Part shown: positions 18,920-27,481 of the stretch, in pieces
Position numbering within the stretch: the first letter of the stretch is position 1
How the letters are laid out: every line of letters begins with the position of its first letter
DNA from: Fibrobacter sp. UWH4
Lineage (GTDB): Bacteria > Fibrobacterota > Fibrobacteria > Fibrobacterales > Fibrobacteraceae
Length of the DNA stretch: 64,000 nucleotides
Reading direction: 5' to 3'
Assembly: GCF_900142475.1 (NCBI RefSeq)
Contig: NZ_FRAY01000009.1
Span: 1-64,000, forward strand
Made by a program: the position numbers and the translations under genes
The notes under the pieces: generated by a model
What the model saw: only the letters and a program-made list of their open reading frames with translations
The model's database searches: none
What the model was told of the DNA's origin: nothing

Positions 18920-20185
18920 ATGAAATTGAAAACCTTGATAAAAAAATACAATAGTGCCAATTTGGTGCTTCGAATTGCCATTGCGATTGTCTTGGGTTCA
19001 CTTTTGGGAGTAATTCTTCCGTCGCAAAAATGGATCGGTGAATTTGGAACTTTGTTCGTAAGCGCTCTCAAGGCGATCGCTCCGGTGCTGGTCTTTATCT
19101 TGATCGTGTGCTCGCTGGCGTCCGGAAAGTCTCATTTGGATCGCCGCTTTGGTCGAGTGGCGCTTCTGTACCTGACGAGTACGCTGGTCGCTTCTCTAGT
19201 GGCGATGGTGGCTAATTTTATTTTTCCGCAGAAATTGGACCTCGCGAATGCCTTTGGTGCATCTGCGGCTCCATCCGGTATTGCCGAGGTCATGCATAAT
19301 TTGTTGATCCATGCGGTATCGAACCCGTTTGCGGCAATTGTCGAGGCCAACTATATCGGTATTCTGGTCTGGTCCGCCTGTTTGGGATTTGCAATCAAGA
19401 AAATTGCCAGTGAAACAACCCTGAGCGTCTTGAAGGACTTGACGGCGTCGGTGTCGTTGGTGGTGCGCTGGATTATCAATCTCGCTCCGATAGGCATTAT
19501 GGGTGTCGTGTTCATTTCTGTTTCTACTAATGGCATCGGAATTTTCAAGACGTATGGTTCGCTAATCTTGATTCTTGTCGTGACGATGTTTTTTATGGCG
19601 TTTGTTGTTGTTCCTGCGATTGTGGGCGTTATGCTCCGCCGCGACCCCTATCCGCTGGTGTTGAAGTGTTTCAAGAGTAGCGCCGTAACAGCCTTCTTTA
19701 CCCGCAGCTCCGCGGCGAACATTCCGGTAAACATGGCCCTTTGTAAAAAGCTGGGACTGGATAGCGAGTTCTATTCGGTATCGATTCCGCTGGGTGCGAC
19801 CATCAATATGAGTGGCGCAGCAATTACCATTACGGTGATGACGCTTGCGACGGTGCATACGCTCGGAATTCCGGTGACCATGTCTTCTGCCTTGGCGGTG
19901 TGCTTCCTTGCAACCTTGGGCGCTTGCGGTACGAGTGGTGTCGCCGGCGGCTCGTTGCTTCTGATTCCGCTAGCCTGTACGCCTTTTGGAATTTCTTCGG
20001 ATGTGGCCATGCAGGTGGTGGCCGTAGGCTTTATCATCGGTGTTATTCAGGATAGCCTCGAAACGGCCTTGAATTCTTCGACAGATGTCATCTTTACGGC
20101 GACCGCCGAATACCGGGCCTGGCAAAAACAGGGAAAACCCTTGCCCAAGGAATTCTTCCGCGAACACGGAACCGAAGAACATTAA
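18920..20185 (+). CDS. sstT: Serine/threonine:Na+ symporter SstT-like
   Basis: Dicarboxylate/amino acid:cation symporter (DAACS) family protein with about eight membrane helices and two re-entrant hairpins. The SstT-like IAPVLVFILIV segment, the GATINMSGAAITI helix and the Ser-rich re-entrant loop TRSSAANIPVNM support SstT rather than GltP/DctA. Length 421 is typical (about 414). An AGAGG site precedes the ATG, and a strong terminator follows at 20209. Confidence 0.9.
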   Translation: MKLKTLIKKYNSANLVLRIAIAIVLGSLLGVILPSQKWIGEFGTLFVSALKAIAPVLVFILIVCSLASGKSHLDRRFGRVALLYLTSTLVASLVAMVANFIFPQKLDLANAFGASAAPSGIAEVMHNLLIHAVSNPFAAIVEANYIGILVWSACLGFAIKKIASETTLSVLKDLTASVSLVVRWIINLAPIGIMGVVFISVSTNGIGIFKTYGSLILILVVTMFFMAFVVVPAIVGVMLRRDPYPLVLKCFKSSAVTAFFTRSSAANIPVNMALCKKLGLDSEFYSVSIPLGATINMSGAAITITVMTLATVHTLGIPVTMSSALAVCFLATLGACGTSGVAGGSLLLIPLACTPFGISSDVAMQVVAVGFIIGVIQDSLETALNSSTDVIFTATAEYRAWQKQGKPLPKEFFREHGTEEH

Positions 20186-20208
20186 ACCGATAAAAATCGA
20201 AAAAAAAG

Positions 20209-20237
20209 AATGAGGAATTTTTATCCTCATTTTTTTA
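20209..20237 (+). terminator. Rho-independent terminator of sstT
   Basis: Eight-base stem AATGAGGA/TCCTCATT with a seven-base loop and a seven-T tail, 24 bp after the stop codon. Confidence 0.85.
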
Positions 20238-20248
20238 TTTTATCCTAA

Positions 20249-20319
20249 ATTTGAAACTCCGAACTCATAACTCTGAATTCTGAACTCCGAAATCCGAATT
20301 CTGAACTCTGAACTCCGAA
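20249..20319. repeat. Tandem degenerate octamer-like repeats
   Basis: About eight successive variants of CTGAA(T/C)TCCGAA fill the gap between the sstT terminator and the yhhQ stop. Related strings occur at 5400-5438 and 10848-10872. Confidence 0.7.
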
Positions 20320-21036
20320 TTAGTCCTTCAGTAATTCCGGATGTTTCTCGGAGATTCGCCGTGCGAGGTATACGAACGGGGTGTCCATCAGCGAGGTCAC
20401 GATGAAGATTCCGTAACCGAAAATCAGGATTTCGCCGATCGTATTCCACGGGAAAACTCCCGCGAAGGCGAGCAGGTTGAATACGACCACGTTAATCAGC
20501 TGGCTCACCAGCGTAGAACCGTTGTTGCGGAGCCACAGGAATTTTTTCTTGCTGCCGAACTTCTTTTCGGTCCATTTCCATACGGCGTGGTAGGCCCATA
20601 CGTCATATAGCTCGCAGACGGCGTAGGCGAACAGGCTGGCAAGCATCACGCGCGGGGTATTGGCGAACACGGTGCGAATCGGTTCAGCCATGGTGTCGCC
20701 TGCGGCAGGAATATACAGGAACCAACTCTGTGAAATCAGGATGAAGGTCACGTTCGCGAGAATGCCGATTTTGACGCAACGGCTCGCTTCTTTTTTGCCG
20801 TAGATTTCGCTCATGATGTCAGTCGCCAAGAATGAAGAGGCAAAAATCACGTTGCCGAGCGTGGTGTCGAGCCCAAAAGCATGCACCAGAATCAAGACTT
20901 CGATGTTGGCGGCAATGGTGCAAATCACGGTCCAGGCGAAAATGCCCTGCTTGCCGAAGAAACGGAAAAAGCCGACGAGCCCGCCAAAGAACACGAAGAT
21001 GGAGGCGATAAGGACGATTTCGTTTTGTAGAGGCAT
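20320..21036 (-). CDS. yhhQ: Queuosine precursor transporter (YhhQ family)
   Basis: Polytopic inner-membrane protein of the VUT/YhhQ family that imports queuosine precursors such as preQ0/preQ1. Six or so helices are visible; family signatures include ASSFLATDIMSEIYGKKEA (residues about 66-84), the Tyr/Asp-rich CELYDVWAYHAVW and NNGSTLVSQLINVVVF. At 238 residues it is full length. It follows queF on the same strand at 51 bp, which supports queuosine as the substrate pathway. Confidence 0.9.
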   Translation of the reverse strand: MPLQNEIVLIASIFVFFGGLVGFFRFFGKQGIFAWTVICTIAANIEVLILVHAFGLDTTLGNVIFASSFLATDIMSEIYGKKEASRCVKIGILANVTFILISQSWFLYIPAAGDTMAEPIRTVFANTPRVMLASLFAYAVCELYDVWAYHAVWKWTEKKFGSKKKFLWLRNNGSTLVSQLINVVVFNLLAFAGVFPWNTIGEILIFGYGIFIVTSLMDTPFVYLARRISEKHPELLKD

Positions 21037-21087
21037 GGGGTGTGAGGTCGGGGCTAAAGCCCCTTTGAGGTTGTGAGGTTTTGGGGG

Positions 21088-21564
21088 TTAGCGGCGGCGA
21101 TCAATTGCGGCAAACAGGCGGGTCTTGGCGAGCGCCTCGAATTCGGTGCCCGGCTTGCCGTAGTTGGCGAAGGGGTAGAGCGAAATACCGCCGCGGGGCA
21201 TAAAGAGCCCTTCGACTTCGATGTACTTGGGCTCCAAGAGTTTTACCAAGTCTTTCATGATGATGTTCACGCAGTCTTCGTGGAAGTCTCCGTGATTGCG
21301 GAAGCTAAACATGTACAGCTTGAGCGACTTGGATTCTACTAGGTACTGGTCCGGAATGTAGTTGATCTTGATTTCGGCAAAGTCCGGCTGGCCGGTTTTG
21401 GGGCACAGGCTCGTGAATTCTGGGCAGTTGAAGGTGACCATGTAGTCGTTACCCGGATGCTTGTTCGGGAATTTTTCGAGGACTTCGGGACTGTAGGTGG
21501 TTTTGTACTGGGTCTTGTTGTTGCCGAGCAACGTGACGCCTTCGAGTTCAGCTTCTGAACGCAT
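21088..21564 (-). CDS. queF: NADPH-dependent preQ0 reductase QueF
   Basis: Reduces 7-cyano-7-deazaguanine (preQ0) to preQ1 in queuosine biosynthesis. This is the short (type I) form of 158 residues. The thioimide-forming Cys is C54 in [11 protein letters not shown] with the catalytic Asp at 61, and the NADPH-site FHEDCVN block follows. The ATG has a GGAG site. It forms a two-gene unit with yhhQ. The 5' leader contains a possible small pseudoknot (see findings). Confidence 0.95.
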   Translation of the reverse strand: MRSEAELEGVTLLGNNKTQYKTTYSPEVLEKFPNKHPGNDYMVTFNCPEFTSLCPKTGQPDFAEIKINYIPDQYLVESKSLKLYMFSFRNHGDFHEDCVNIIMKDLVKLLEPKYIEVEGLFMPRGGISLYPFANYGKPGTEFEALAKTRLFAAIDRRR

Positions 21565-21890
21565 AAAGTCTCCTAGTTTTGTTTAAAGTCAGGATGGGTT
21601 TCGAACTGACCGACCCAAAGATAGAAAAATATTCAATAATCCAAAGGTTTGCTGTACGTGTCGTAAGTTGTTGAGATTCCGTGAGTTAGCCAAAAGGCTA
21701 CAATAAACTTACAGAAAAATGCCGTGTTTTGACACCCGGCTGTCATTTGAATTATCTATATTCCCCTTACCTTTGGAAAATTCCCGGGGTACCTCGCACT
21801 GCGGTGCTGGGTTGAACTTAGGGCCGCGCGTCATGCATGAAACCAGGACGGCAGGACCCTCGAACCGAACATAAAAAACGGAACTACATT
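21565..21890. promoter_or_regulatory. Divergent queF / tex control region
   Basis: No gene is seen in these 326 bp. On the plus strand TTGACA (21729-21734) stands 17-18 bases from TTATCT/TATCTA (21752-21758), a sigma70-like promoter for tex. The roughly 120-nt leader after it is GC-rich and contains a GCACTGCGGTGC hairpin. On the minus strand the queF leader reads GGGT...AACCC overlapping GTCAG...CTGAC, ending in AACTAGGAG. Confidence 0.5.
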
Positions 21891-24293
21891 ATGGATTTTT
21901 CTGCAATTATTGCCGAAGAGCTTAACCTTGAAGTATGGCGCGTCGCCAAGGCACTCGAGCTGATGGACCAGGGTGGTACCATCCCCTTTATCGCCCGCTA
22001 CCGTAAGGACCAGACGGGCACGTTGAACGAAATCGAGCTGCGCGACATCAGCCACCGCCGCGATTACCTGCAAGAACTTGTGGACCGCAAAGAAACCGTG
22101 CTCAAGAGCATCGAAGAACAGGGCAAGCTGACTCCCGAACTCAAGGCCCAGATCGAAGCCTGTAAGGACAAGACCCTCCTCGAAGATATTTACGCTCCGT
22201 ACAAGCCCAAGAAGCGCACCCGCGCCACCATCGCGAAGGAACTGGGCCTGGAACCCTTGGCCCGCCTCATGTGGGCGCAAGAAGAAACCGGCAACACGGC
22301 AGAACAGATTGCGTTAATTTATTTGTCCGAAGAAAAGGGCCTTGCCGACCCGAAGGCCGCCCTCAAGGGTGCCGCCGACATTTTGGCCGAAGAAGTCGCC
22401 GACAACACCGAATTCCGTCAGTACCTGCGTAACAAGATGGAAAAGACCGGTGTCATGATTTCCAAGGTCAAGAAGGATTTCGAAGGCCAGGAAACCAAGT
22501 TCAAGGATTATTACGACTACAGCGAACAGGTGTCCAAGATTCCGAGCCACCGTATGCTGGCGCTGCGCCGCGGCGAAAAGGAAAAGGTGCTCCGCCTCTC
22601 TATCGAAGTGCCGAACGAAGAAATGGTCGGCTACCTCAAGCAGCAGATTATCAAGGGCAACACCACCTGGACTCCTTACCTGGAAGCCATGTGCCAGGAT
22701 GCCTGGGAACGCTTGCTCCAGCCGAGCATGGAAAGCGAAGTGCGCCTGATGCTCAAGGACGCCGCCGAAGAAGAAGCCTTCAAGGTGTTCAGCAAGAACC
22801 TTCAGGATGTGTTGCTCGCAGCACCTGCCGGCCACAAGGCCGTGCTCGCCCTCGACCCGGGTTTCCGTACGGGTTGCAAGGTTGCCGTGCTCGACGAAAA
22901 CGGCAAGTTCATGGACCACGGCATTATCAAGCCGCACGAACCGTGGAACGACAAGGCCGGTGCCGCCGTGTACCTGATGGGCCTCATCGACAAGTACAAG
23001 ATTGACTTGATTGCAATCGGTAACGGTACCGCTAGCCGCGAAACGGATGCCTTCTGCGCCGAGATGTCCGCGAAGTTCAAGGGCAAGGTTCCGCCGCGCG
23101 TGATCGTTTCTGAAGCAGGTGCATCTGTTTACAGCGCAAGCATGATCGCTATCCAGGAATTTCCGAAGGAAGACGTGACGACCCGTGGCGCCATTTCGAT
23201 TGGCCGCCGCCTGCAGGATCCGCTGGCCGAACTTGTGAAGGTGGACCCGCAGTCCATTGGCGTGGGCCAGTACCAGCACGACGTGAACCAGCGCGAACTC
23301 AAGAAGCGCTTGGACGAAGTGGTGGAAAGCTGCGTGAACATGGTCGGTGTCGACGTGAACAGCGCCTCTGCTCCGCTGCTTTCCCACGTGGCAGGCCTTA
23401 GCAATACTTTGTCCGAAGCCATCGTGAAGTACCGCGAAGAAAACGGTGCCTATGCTAGCCGCGAAGCCTTGAAGAACGTGAAGGGCTTCGGCCCGAAGGC
23501 ATTCGAACAGGCCGCCGGCTTCATGCGCATTCCGGGTGCCGAAAACCCGCTGGACGATTCCGCCGTTCACCCCGAAAACTACGCCCTCGTTGAAAAGATG
23601 GCCGAAAAGGCTGGCGTTTCTGTGAAGGACATGGTGGGTAACGCCGAAGCTGTGAAGGCAATCAACCTCGAAGAATTCCTCTCCGACGAAGTGGGTAAGG
23701 CTACTTTGGATGACATTATCAAGGAACTCCAGAAGCCGAGCCGCGACCCGCGTAAGGAATTCCGCTACGCCAAGTTCGACGACAAGATTCGCACCATTCA
23801 GGACTTGATTACGGGTAGCTGGATGGAAGGTGTTGTCACCAACGTGGCAAACTTCGGTGCCTTCGTGGACATCGGTGTTCACCAGGACGGCCTCGTGCAC
23901 GTTTCTGAAATCAGCGACAAGTTCGTGGAAGACGCAAAGACGGTTCTTACCGTGGGCGACATCGTGAAGGTGCGCGTCGTGGCTGTTGACGTGGGCCAGA
24001 AGCGCATTAGCCTTTCGATGAAGCAGGAATCGACCGACGGCGTCGCCGGTGCCGGTGCAAATGGCCCGCGTGGCCAGCGCGCAGGTGGTAACCGCAGCGG
24101 ATTCGGTGGCCACGGCCGCGACGGTGGTCGCGGCAATGCCCGCCCGCAGGGCGGCATCCAGGGCCATGCAACGCTTGCGGACCTCAAGGCAAAAATCGCC
24201 GGCAAGGACCGCCCGGGTGCAGCTCCGAAGAAGGCCGCTGCCATGCCCGGCAAGATGAGCGCCCTCTTGAAAAACTTTAAGAAAGGAATGTAG
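21891..24293 (+). CDS. tex: Tex-family transcription accessory protein
   Basis: Nucleic-acid-binding protein thought to act on transcription elongation or RNA processing. The order is an N-terminal Tex helical domain (TIPFIARYRKDQTG), a YqgF/RNase H-like domain (ALDPGFRTGCKVAVLD, about residue 320), helix-hairpin-helix repeats (about residues 490-560, NVKGFGPKAFEQAAGF), and an S1 domain (about residues 640-720, VTNVANFGAFVDIGVHQDGL). A Gly/Arg-rich tail follows, then a basic end. The 800 residues compare with 773 in E. coli, the excess being the tail. The ATG at 21891 fits family N-termini better than 21837. Confidence 0.95.
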   Translation: MDFSAIIAEELNLEVWRVAKALELMDQGGTIPFIARYRKDQTGTLNEIELRDISHRRDYLQELVDRKETVLKSIEEQGKLTPELKAQIEACKDKTLLEDIYAPYKPKKRTRATIAKELGLEPLARLMWAQEETGNTAEQIALIYLSEEKGLADPKAALKGAADILAEEVADNTEFRQYLRNKMEKTGVMISKVKKDFEGQETKFKDYYDYSEQVSKIPSHRMLALRRGEKEKVLRLSIEVPNEEMVGYLKQQIIKGNTTWTPYLEAMCQDAWERLLQPSMESEVRLMLKDAAEEEAFKVFSKNLQDVLLAAPAGHKAVLALDPGFRTGCKVAVLDENGKFMDHGIIKPHEPWNDKAGAAVYLMGLIDKYKIDLIAIGNGTASRETDAFCAEMSAKFKGKVPPRVIVSEAGASVYSASMIAIQEFPKEDVTTRGAISIGRRLQDPLAELVKVDPQSIGVGQYQHDVNQRELKKRLDEVVESCVNMVGVDVNSASAPLLSHVAGLSNTLSEAIVKYREENGAYASREALKNVKGFGPKAFEQAAGFMRIPGAENPLDDSAVHPENYALVEKMAEKAGVSVKDMVGNAEAVKAINLEEFLSDEVGKATLDDIIKELQKPSRDPRKEFRYAKFDDKIRTIQDLITGSWMEGVVTNVANFGAFVDIGVHQDGLVHVSEISDKFVEDAKTVLTVGDIVKVRVVAVDVGQKRISLSMKQESTDGVAGAGANGPRGQRAGGNRSGFGGHGRDGGRGNARPQGGIQGHATLADLKAKIAGKDRPGAAPKKAAAMPGKMSALLKNFKKGM

Positions 24294-24329
24294 GTAACAC
24301 CTAACTAATACCTACTCCAAAAAGACTGA

Positions 24330-24356
24330 GCCTGCATTTTAGATGCGGGCTTTTTC
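24330..24356 (+). terminator. Rho-independent terminator of tex
   Basis: GCCTGCAT/ATGCGGGC stem with a five-base loop and a T tail, about 36 bp after the tex stop. Confidence 0.85.
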
Positions 24357-24454
24357 TGTATGGTTGTAAAATTTTGTTTAAGAAGGTGCTCGGAGGCCCG
24401 AAAAAAGCGTGTATAGTATATGGAGTGACTTTTTTGAGTCCCTTTATAAAAATA

Positions 24455-24487
24455 TTGACAAATTGTATTACAAATTGTAGATTTAAT
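24455..24487 (+). promoter_or_regulatory. Promoter/operator of the small toxin-antitoxin pair
   Basis: TTGACA at 24455-24460 is 17 bases from TAGATT, and two direct copies of CAAATTGTA lie between them (24459-24467 and 24471-24479). An antitoxin dimer could bind there. A second possible -10 (GTGTATAGTAT) lies at 24410-24420. If the inner promoter is used, the toxin mRNA would be almost leaderless. Confidence 0.45.
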
Positions 24488-24733
24488 ATGAAAATCATAG
24501 ACCACGCTTTTGAAAGATTCGAGGAACGAGTTTTTACGCCCGAAATGGCTGCAAGACTTGTGAATGGAAAACGGCTACTTAGGCGTTCAAAGTCTAATCC
24601 AAGCAGATACAAAGCTATTGGAAAGGTAGATGGAGAATTCTGGGTAGTTGTTTTAGAAAAAGACCTTTATACTGTTGTTACGGCTCGTAGAGCTCATAAA
24701 GATGAGGAAGTTCTATGGAAAAATTTAAAATAG
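24488..24733 (+). CDS. Small DUF4258-like putative toxin
   Basis: An 81-residue protein with the pattern of DUF4258/BrnT-like RNase toxins: an N-terminal HAFERFEERVF helix, a basic RLLRRSKSNPSRYKAIGK strand region, the VDGEFWVVVLEKD strands and a VVTARRAHKDEE end. The next gene overlaps its 3' end by 19 bases and encodes a helix-turn/ribbon-type DNA-binding protein, the usual toxin-antitoxin order for this class. Activity is inferred from family and context only. Confidence 0.6.
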   Translation: MKIIDHAFERFEERVFTPEMAARLVNGKRLLRRSKSNPSRYKAIGKVDGEFWVVVLEKDLYTVVTARRAHKDEEVLWKNLK

Positions 24734-25014
24734 CTCAAAATCCTATAATGACTGAGGATGAAGTTCTTGAATATGCCGGTAATATGGCCGACGAGTTCCG
24801 TGAAGGGCTTGCAGATGGCTCAACTATCGTGTCGGATGGTCCTTGGGAAGAAACCGTCAAGGCAATCAAGGAACGCCGTAAACGCAACGAGACCAGAATG
24901 GCGTCTTTCCGTTTGCCCGTTTGGATAATCGAAGGCCTCAAGCGCAATGCCGCGAAGGGCGATGTCAAGTACAGTGAATATGTAATCGAAACGTTGGCAA
25001 AAGCGGCTGTGTAA
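24715..25014 (+). CDS. Ribbon-helix-helix-like putative antitoxin
   Basis: A 99-residue acidic-then-basic protein. The C-terminal half (TRMASFRLPVWIIEGLKRNAAKGDVKYSEYVIETLAKA) has the strand-helix-helix pattern of MetJ/Arc (CopG) antitoxins; the N-terminal acidic half would wrap the toxin. Its ATG lies inside the toxin gene (19-base overlap). Likely represses its own promoter at the CAAATTGTA repeats. Confidence 0.62.
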   Translation: MEKFKIAQNPIMTEDEVLEYAGNMADEFREGLADGSTIVSDGPWEETVKAIKERRKRNETRMASFRLPVWIIEGLKRNAAKGDVKYSEYVIETLAKAAV

Positions 25015-25031
25015 ACATTTCTTATAATTCG

Positions 25032-25058
25032 AAAGCGGGGTCAACAGCTCCGCTTTTT
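25032..25058 (+). terminator. Terminator after the toxin-antitoxin pair
   Basis: AAAGCGG/CCGCTTT stem with a T tail, 18 bp after the antitoxin stop. Confidence 0.7.
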
Positions 25059-25098
25059 GTGATTTCCGTCAAAAAATGATTTGGAAAAGGGCGCTAGG

Positions 25099-25142
25099 GT
25101 GTGTAAAAATTTTCTCGGGCTATTGCTTAGTGTGTAAAAATT
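25099..25142 (+). promoter_or_regulatory. Direct-repeat operator candidate upstream of the TIGR02147 gene
   Basis: GTGTGTAAAAATT occurs twice, at 25099 and 25130, with starts 31 bp apart (three helical turns). The second copy ends 15 bp before the ATG. No Shine-Dalgarno sequence is visible. Confidence 0.5.
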
Positions 25143-25157
25143 ACTTATTTTAAAAAC

Positions 25158-26000
25158 ATGTGTATTGCGCTAGAGCATCTGTTTGACTACGACGACTTCC
25201 GCAAGTTCCTCCAGGATTACTTTGAGGAACAGAAAAAAATGCGGGCCGTCTTTTCGCATCGCTTCTTTGCGGCGAAGGCGGGATTCAGCAGTTCCTCGTA
25301 CTGCCTGAACGTTATCCGCGGGCGCTTCAACTTGACGCCCAAATCCATCGAGAAAATTGCGAAGGCGATGGATTTCGAGCCGCTCCAGAAGGCGTACTTC
25401 GAGGCGCTTGTGCAGTACAACCAGGCGCAGCAGGTGGTCGAGCGTGAAAGCGCTTGGGAACAGATTGTCCAGATTCGCAAGCAGATCGAATTTACGCACG
25501 TCACTACCCGTGAGCAGGCTTACTTTAGTAAGTGGTACTATCCGGTCATCCGTGAAATGGCGGTAAATGCCGACTGGCACGACGACTACATGGTGCTCGC
25601 CCGTATGCTGACGCCACAGATTACCACCGAAGAGGCTCGCGAGGCTGTCAAGAATTTACTTGAGTGGAACTTGCTGAAAAAAGTAGGGGACCGCTACGAG
25701 GCGACATCGCAGATGCTCGATGCCGCCGAAATTCCGCCGATTGCGCTGCGGCAGATTCGCCGCGAATACATTCAGCATGCTATCGGCGCCGTGGAATCGA
25801 TGCCGAAGAATGAACGCTTCGCCGCATTCACGACGCTTGCCATGAGTGAACGCTCCTACAAATACGCCGTCGAGGTGCTCGAGGAGGCGCGCAAGAAGAT
25901 AATCGCGAAAGCCGCGAACGACCCGGACGTGGAACGCGTCTACGAGATGATGCTGGTGGCTTTCCCGATGAGCAAGATGATTGAAAAGGGGGCAAAGTGA
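25158..26000 (+). CDS. TIGR02147-family (DUF4423) regulator-like protein
   Basis: Member of the paralogous family greatly expanded in Fibrobacter (280 residues). The N-terminal part (DYDDFRKFLQDYFEEQKK, then FFAAKAGFSSSSYCLNVIRGRFNLTPKSIEKIAKAM, about residues 33-72) resembles an XRE-type helix-turn-helix; the remainder is the all-helical DUF4423 region with a characteristic REMAVNADWHDDY segment. Biochemical function is unproven; a transcriptional regulator is the best inference. Its TGA overlaps the ATG of the following lipoprotein gene by one base, so the two are translationally coupled. Confidence 0.85.
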   Translation: MCIALEHLFDYDDFRKFLQDYFEEQKKMRAVFSHRFFAAKAGFSSSSYCLNVIRGRFNLTPKSIEKIAKAMDFEPLQKAYFEALVQYNQAQQVVERESAWEQIVQIRKQIEFTHVTTREQAYFSKWYYPVIREMAVNADWHDDYMVLARMLTPQITTEEAREAVKNLLEWNLLKKVGDRYEATSQMLDAAEIPPIALRQIRREYIQHAIGAVESMPKNERFAAFTTLAMSERSYKYAVEVLEEARKKIIAKAANDPDVERVYEMMLVAFPMSKMIEKGAK

Positions 26001-27481
26001 TGATTAGTTTGTTAAAAAATGCCTCTGGCGTTATTTCTTTGAAGAATTTGTTGGGCTGTGCAGCCGTCTCCTTGTTTGCTTTGGGCGTGGTAGCCTGTTC
26101 CAAGAGCGACGAGACTGCCGGCGGTGTCACCGATATCGGAAACTCCGTGGCTAGCGGCTTCGTGGTGACCGAGGGCAACCTGCCTGTGGCCCATGCCCGC
26201 GTGGTGGCCTACTACGATAACTGGGACAAGACTTCTATCGAAGACTCTGTCGAAGTCGTTGCCGATGACAACGGAAAATTTGAGCTGAAATTCGACAGCA
26301 CCCGCTCTGTGGTGCTCTATGCCGAAACTGGTTCTGAATCCGGGCTTTCGCGTATTCAGGATTCGGGCAGCTCGCTTGTGGTGGTGGGGCACCCCCGCAG
26401 ACTTGAAAGTAGCGTTGCCGAGGCAAGTTCCGGCTATATGCGCATTGTGGGTAGCAACGCCGTTGCGTCTGTGGGAGCAGACGGTTCCTTTGCTTTTGAC
26501 TCCATGCCCGTAGGCAAAATCTTGCTTGCGTATGTGGCTGAAGTTCCCCAGGCCCGTTTCGATTTCATGACGACCATTGTAGGCGACACCGTCAAGATCC
26601 CGCCCCTTGAAAAACTGAGCCAAAACAACGGCTGGCTTACAGTCTCGGATTACCGCTACTACAACAATGCCGCCTATGCGGGAATTATGGTGAGCGTCCC
26701 CGAAGGAATCACGGTCCCGCAGGTTGAAATTCTGCCGCAAGATACCACCGAAAAAGATACATCCGTCAAAGATACAACGGCCAAGGATTCGAGTGACATC
26801 GTCAAGGACACGACTGCAAGGGATACGAGCGAAGCTGTCGCCATTTCTTATGCGCTTCACCTAGATGGCAGCGATAGCTTGGCCAAGGTCTACAATAGCG
26901 ACGGGACGGAAGCCGATCCGGACAACATCGATTATGTAGATGGTATTTCGGGCGAGGGAGTCTCGCTGAAGGTCGGACAACATATTGGTTTGGGCAATGT
27001 CGACCCCAGTGCCGGTGACTTTACCGTGTCGCTGTGGACGGTTTGGAAAGGGTTCCGTGAAGGAAGCTTCTACCAGATTCTTTTCGCCCAGAGGTCCAAT
27101 TGGGCTGAATCCTTTGCCAGAATCCAGTTGCAGTATGACTTTACGGTAGGAGCCTTTGCTGCGGTGAGCGAAGCTATTAGTCCGACAGGGCTTGTCTGGC
27201 TTAGCGAACCGGGTAGAGTGCGGCCCTTGAATGAATGGGCGAACATTACACTCGTGTATGAAGACGGCAAGCTGTTCTTTTATGTGAATGGCGAACTTGT
27301 AAGTGATGAAAATGGTGTGCCGTTTACACTCAAGGATTTCTTGGACCCTGTGCCGTTCCGCATTGGCGGTACCGAAATCGCGAATGACACTTGGAACGGC
27401 GTTATCGACGAAGTGACCATCGAGTCGACCGCCCGCAGCGCCGAATGGGTCAAAGCCCAGTACGAAGCCTTGGCGAAGTAA
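26000..27481 (+). CDS. Lipoprotein with carboxypeptidase-like and LamG/ConA-like domains
   Basis: Surface lipoprotein of 493 residues. The lipobox VVACS follows a signal helix (about residues 13-33). A carboxypeptidase-regulatory-like beta domain comes next (about residues 50-130, GNLPVAHARVVAYYDNWDKTS...), then a second beta region, a Thr/Asp/Lys-rich linker of DTT/KDT repeats (about residues 245-275), and a C-terminal concanavalin-A/LamG-type domain (about residues 285-490, GDFTVSLWTVWKG ... WNGVIDEVTI). The domain may bind carbohydrate. It is coupled to the preceding TIGR02147 gene. Its last codons and stop are repeated in the 66-bp array that follows. Confidence 0.8.
   Translation: MISLLKNASGVISLKNLLGCAAVSLFALGVVACSKSDETAGGVTDIGNSVASGFVVTEGNLPVAHARVVAYYDNWDKTSIEDSVEVVADDNGKFELKFDSTRSVVLYAETGSESGLSRIQDSGSSLVVVGHPRRLESSVAEASSGYMRIVGSNAVASVGADGSFAFDSMPVGKILLAYVAEVPQARFDFMTTIVGDTVKIPPLEKLSQNNGWLTVSDYRYYNNAAYAGIMVSVPEGITVPQVEILPQDTTEKDTSVKDTTAKDSSDIVKDTTARDTSEAVAISYALHLDGSDSLAKVYNSDGTEADPDNIDYVDGISGEGVSLKVGQHIGLGNVDPSAGDFTVSLWTVWKGFREGSFYQILFAQRSNWAESFARIQLQYDFTVGAFAAVSEAISPTGLVWLSEPGRVRPLNEWANITLVYEDGKLFFYVNGELVSDENGVPFTLKDFLDPVPFRIGGTEIANDTWNGVIDEVTIESTARSAEWVKAQYEALAK

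Noticed and set aside
21735-21890. Known riboswitch class in the tex leader
   Set aside because: GC-rich and partly hairpinned, but no match to the cores of TPP, SAM, cobalamin or c-di-GMP riboswitches that I can recall.
22314-24167. 617-codon frame antisense to tex
   Set aside because: Shadow of a GC-rich coding region; His/Phe-rich translation without domains.
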